Virus record (IMG/VR): IMGVR_UViG_3300044720_000013 | Location: 1-37,545 of that record | Strand: one strand, 5' to 3' | Length of the DNA stretch: 37,545 nt | Origin: a virus | In this document: positions 37,208 to 37,545 of the stretch, piece by piece | How positions within the stretch are numbered: the first letter of the stretch is position 1 | How the letters are laid out: every line of letters starts with the position of its first letter | The notes under the pieces: model-generated | Databases searched by the model: none | What the model was told of the DNA's origin: nothing | What the model saw: the letters and a program-made list of their open reading frames with translations, nothing else | Translations under genes and position numbers: made by a program

Positions 37208-37545
37208 ATGGCCGGCTTCCCGGCGGCGCCGCCACGCAACTCCAGCCCCCGCGACCGCAGGGCCGAAGCGCCGATCAGCCGTCTGGTCGGCGCCAGCCCA
37301 CCGGCGCAAGATCTCGGCAGCCAGACAGCGACCCTGACGCTCACGGCTGTACCGGGCACGCTCACCGCCGGCAGCGTCAACCTGCCATCTCAGGTGGCCA
37401 CGCTGACATTGACTGCTGTTGCCGGCACTGTCACCTCGGGCCCGGTGAACCTACCAAGCCAGACAGCCACCCTCGCCCTCACAGCCGCCCCAGGCTCTCT
37501 GCTGGCAGGCGGGGCGACGGTCGCGGGACAGGTCGCCACTCTGGC
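37208..37545 (+). CDS. Tandem-repeat fibre-like structural protein, 5' part
   Basis: The gene starts at ATG 37208 with a charged, Pro/Arg-rich N terminus (APPRNSSPRDRRAEAPISRLVGASPP) and then enters the first repeats (SQTATLTLTAVPG, SQVATLTLTAVAG, SQTATLALTAAPG). The reading frame continues from 37545 into base 128, ending at 707, for 305 residues in all. The N-terminal 30 residues probably attach it to the virion and the repeat array makes a shaft. Function is inferred from sequence pattern and neighbours. Confidence 0.78.
   Translation, partial: MAGFPAAPPRNSSPRDRRAEAPISRLVGASPPAQDLGSQTATLTLTAVPGTLTAGSVNLPSQVATLTLTAVAGTVTSGPVNLPSQTATLALTAAPGSLLAGGATVAGQVATL
37419..37545. repeat. Right copy of 127-bp terminal direct repeat
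   Basis: Identical to bases 1-127. It lies in the 5' half of the repeat-rich fibre-like gene that starts at 37208. Removing one copy restores a single uninterrupted reading frame, which supports circular closure. Confidence 0.95.

Overview
The window is best read as one complete genome of a temperate, long-tailed double-stranded DNA phage (Caudoviricetes, siphovirus type) from a GC-rich host, most likely an actinobacterium. The signs are GC-rich codon third positions, frequent GTG/TTG starts, start-stop overlaps along almost the whole plus strand, and protein families common in actinophages (Gp3-type recombination directionality factor family, RepA-like ATPase, SPP1-type portal, MuF-like protein, GH25 lysin). 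Bases 1-127 are identical to 37419-37545, so the contig closes into a circle of 37,418 unique bases. One tail-fibre-like gene runs across the join (37208 to the end, then 128-707).

Layout, going round the circle. (1) 37208-1030: repeat-rich fibre-like protein and a small tail-associated protein, ending at a two-way terminator (1075-1120). (2) 1133-2600, the only minus-strand block: small two-helix membrane protein, short tyrosine integrase and XRE-type repressor. (3) 2601-2685: divergent control region. (4) 2686-16312: one nearly gapless early operon. It starts with an excisionase/MerR-like protein and small unknown genes, then a secreted muralytic enzyme, SNase-like nuclease, RecB/Cas4-like nuclease, endonuclease VII, Gp3-type protein, VRR-NUC nuclease, DNA methyltransferase, a second PD-(D/E)XK nuclease, RepA-like ATPase, zinc-binding small proteins and a papain-like protease. 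(5) 16313-18231: a possible new promoter, an HExxH metallopeptidase, two HNH endonucleases and a probable small terminase. (6) 18161-26323: large terminase, portal, MuF-like protein, scaffold, major capsid, connectors and tail tube. (7) 26326-33173: tail assembly chaperones made through a -1 frameshift, tape measure and tail tip proteins. (8) 33207-36185: GH25 lysin followed by four membrane proteins (lysis cassette). (9) 36189-37204: two more structural proteins leading into the fibre gene.

The repressor and the divergent excisionase-like gene form the lysis-lysogeny switch, and the integrase lies downstream of the repressor. The early operon carries many nucleases but no recognisable DNA polymerase or primase, so replication probably relies on host enzymes recruited through the RepA-like ATPase. 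The less usual elements are the early secreted muralytic enzyme, the early papain-like protease, a methyltransferase flanked by two nucleases, three consecutive membrane-anchored coiled-coil-like proteins after the lysin, and the ten-repeat fibre gene at the contig join. No tRNA, rRNA, CRISPR array or insertion sequence was recognised. No stretch above about 115 bases lacks a gene.
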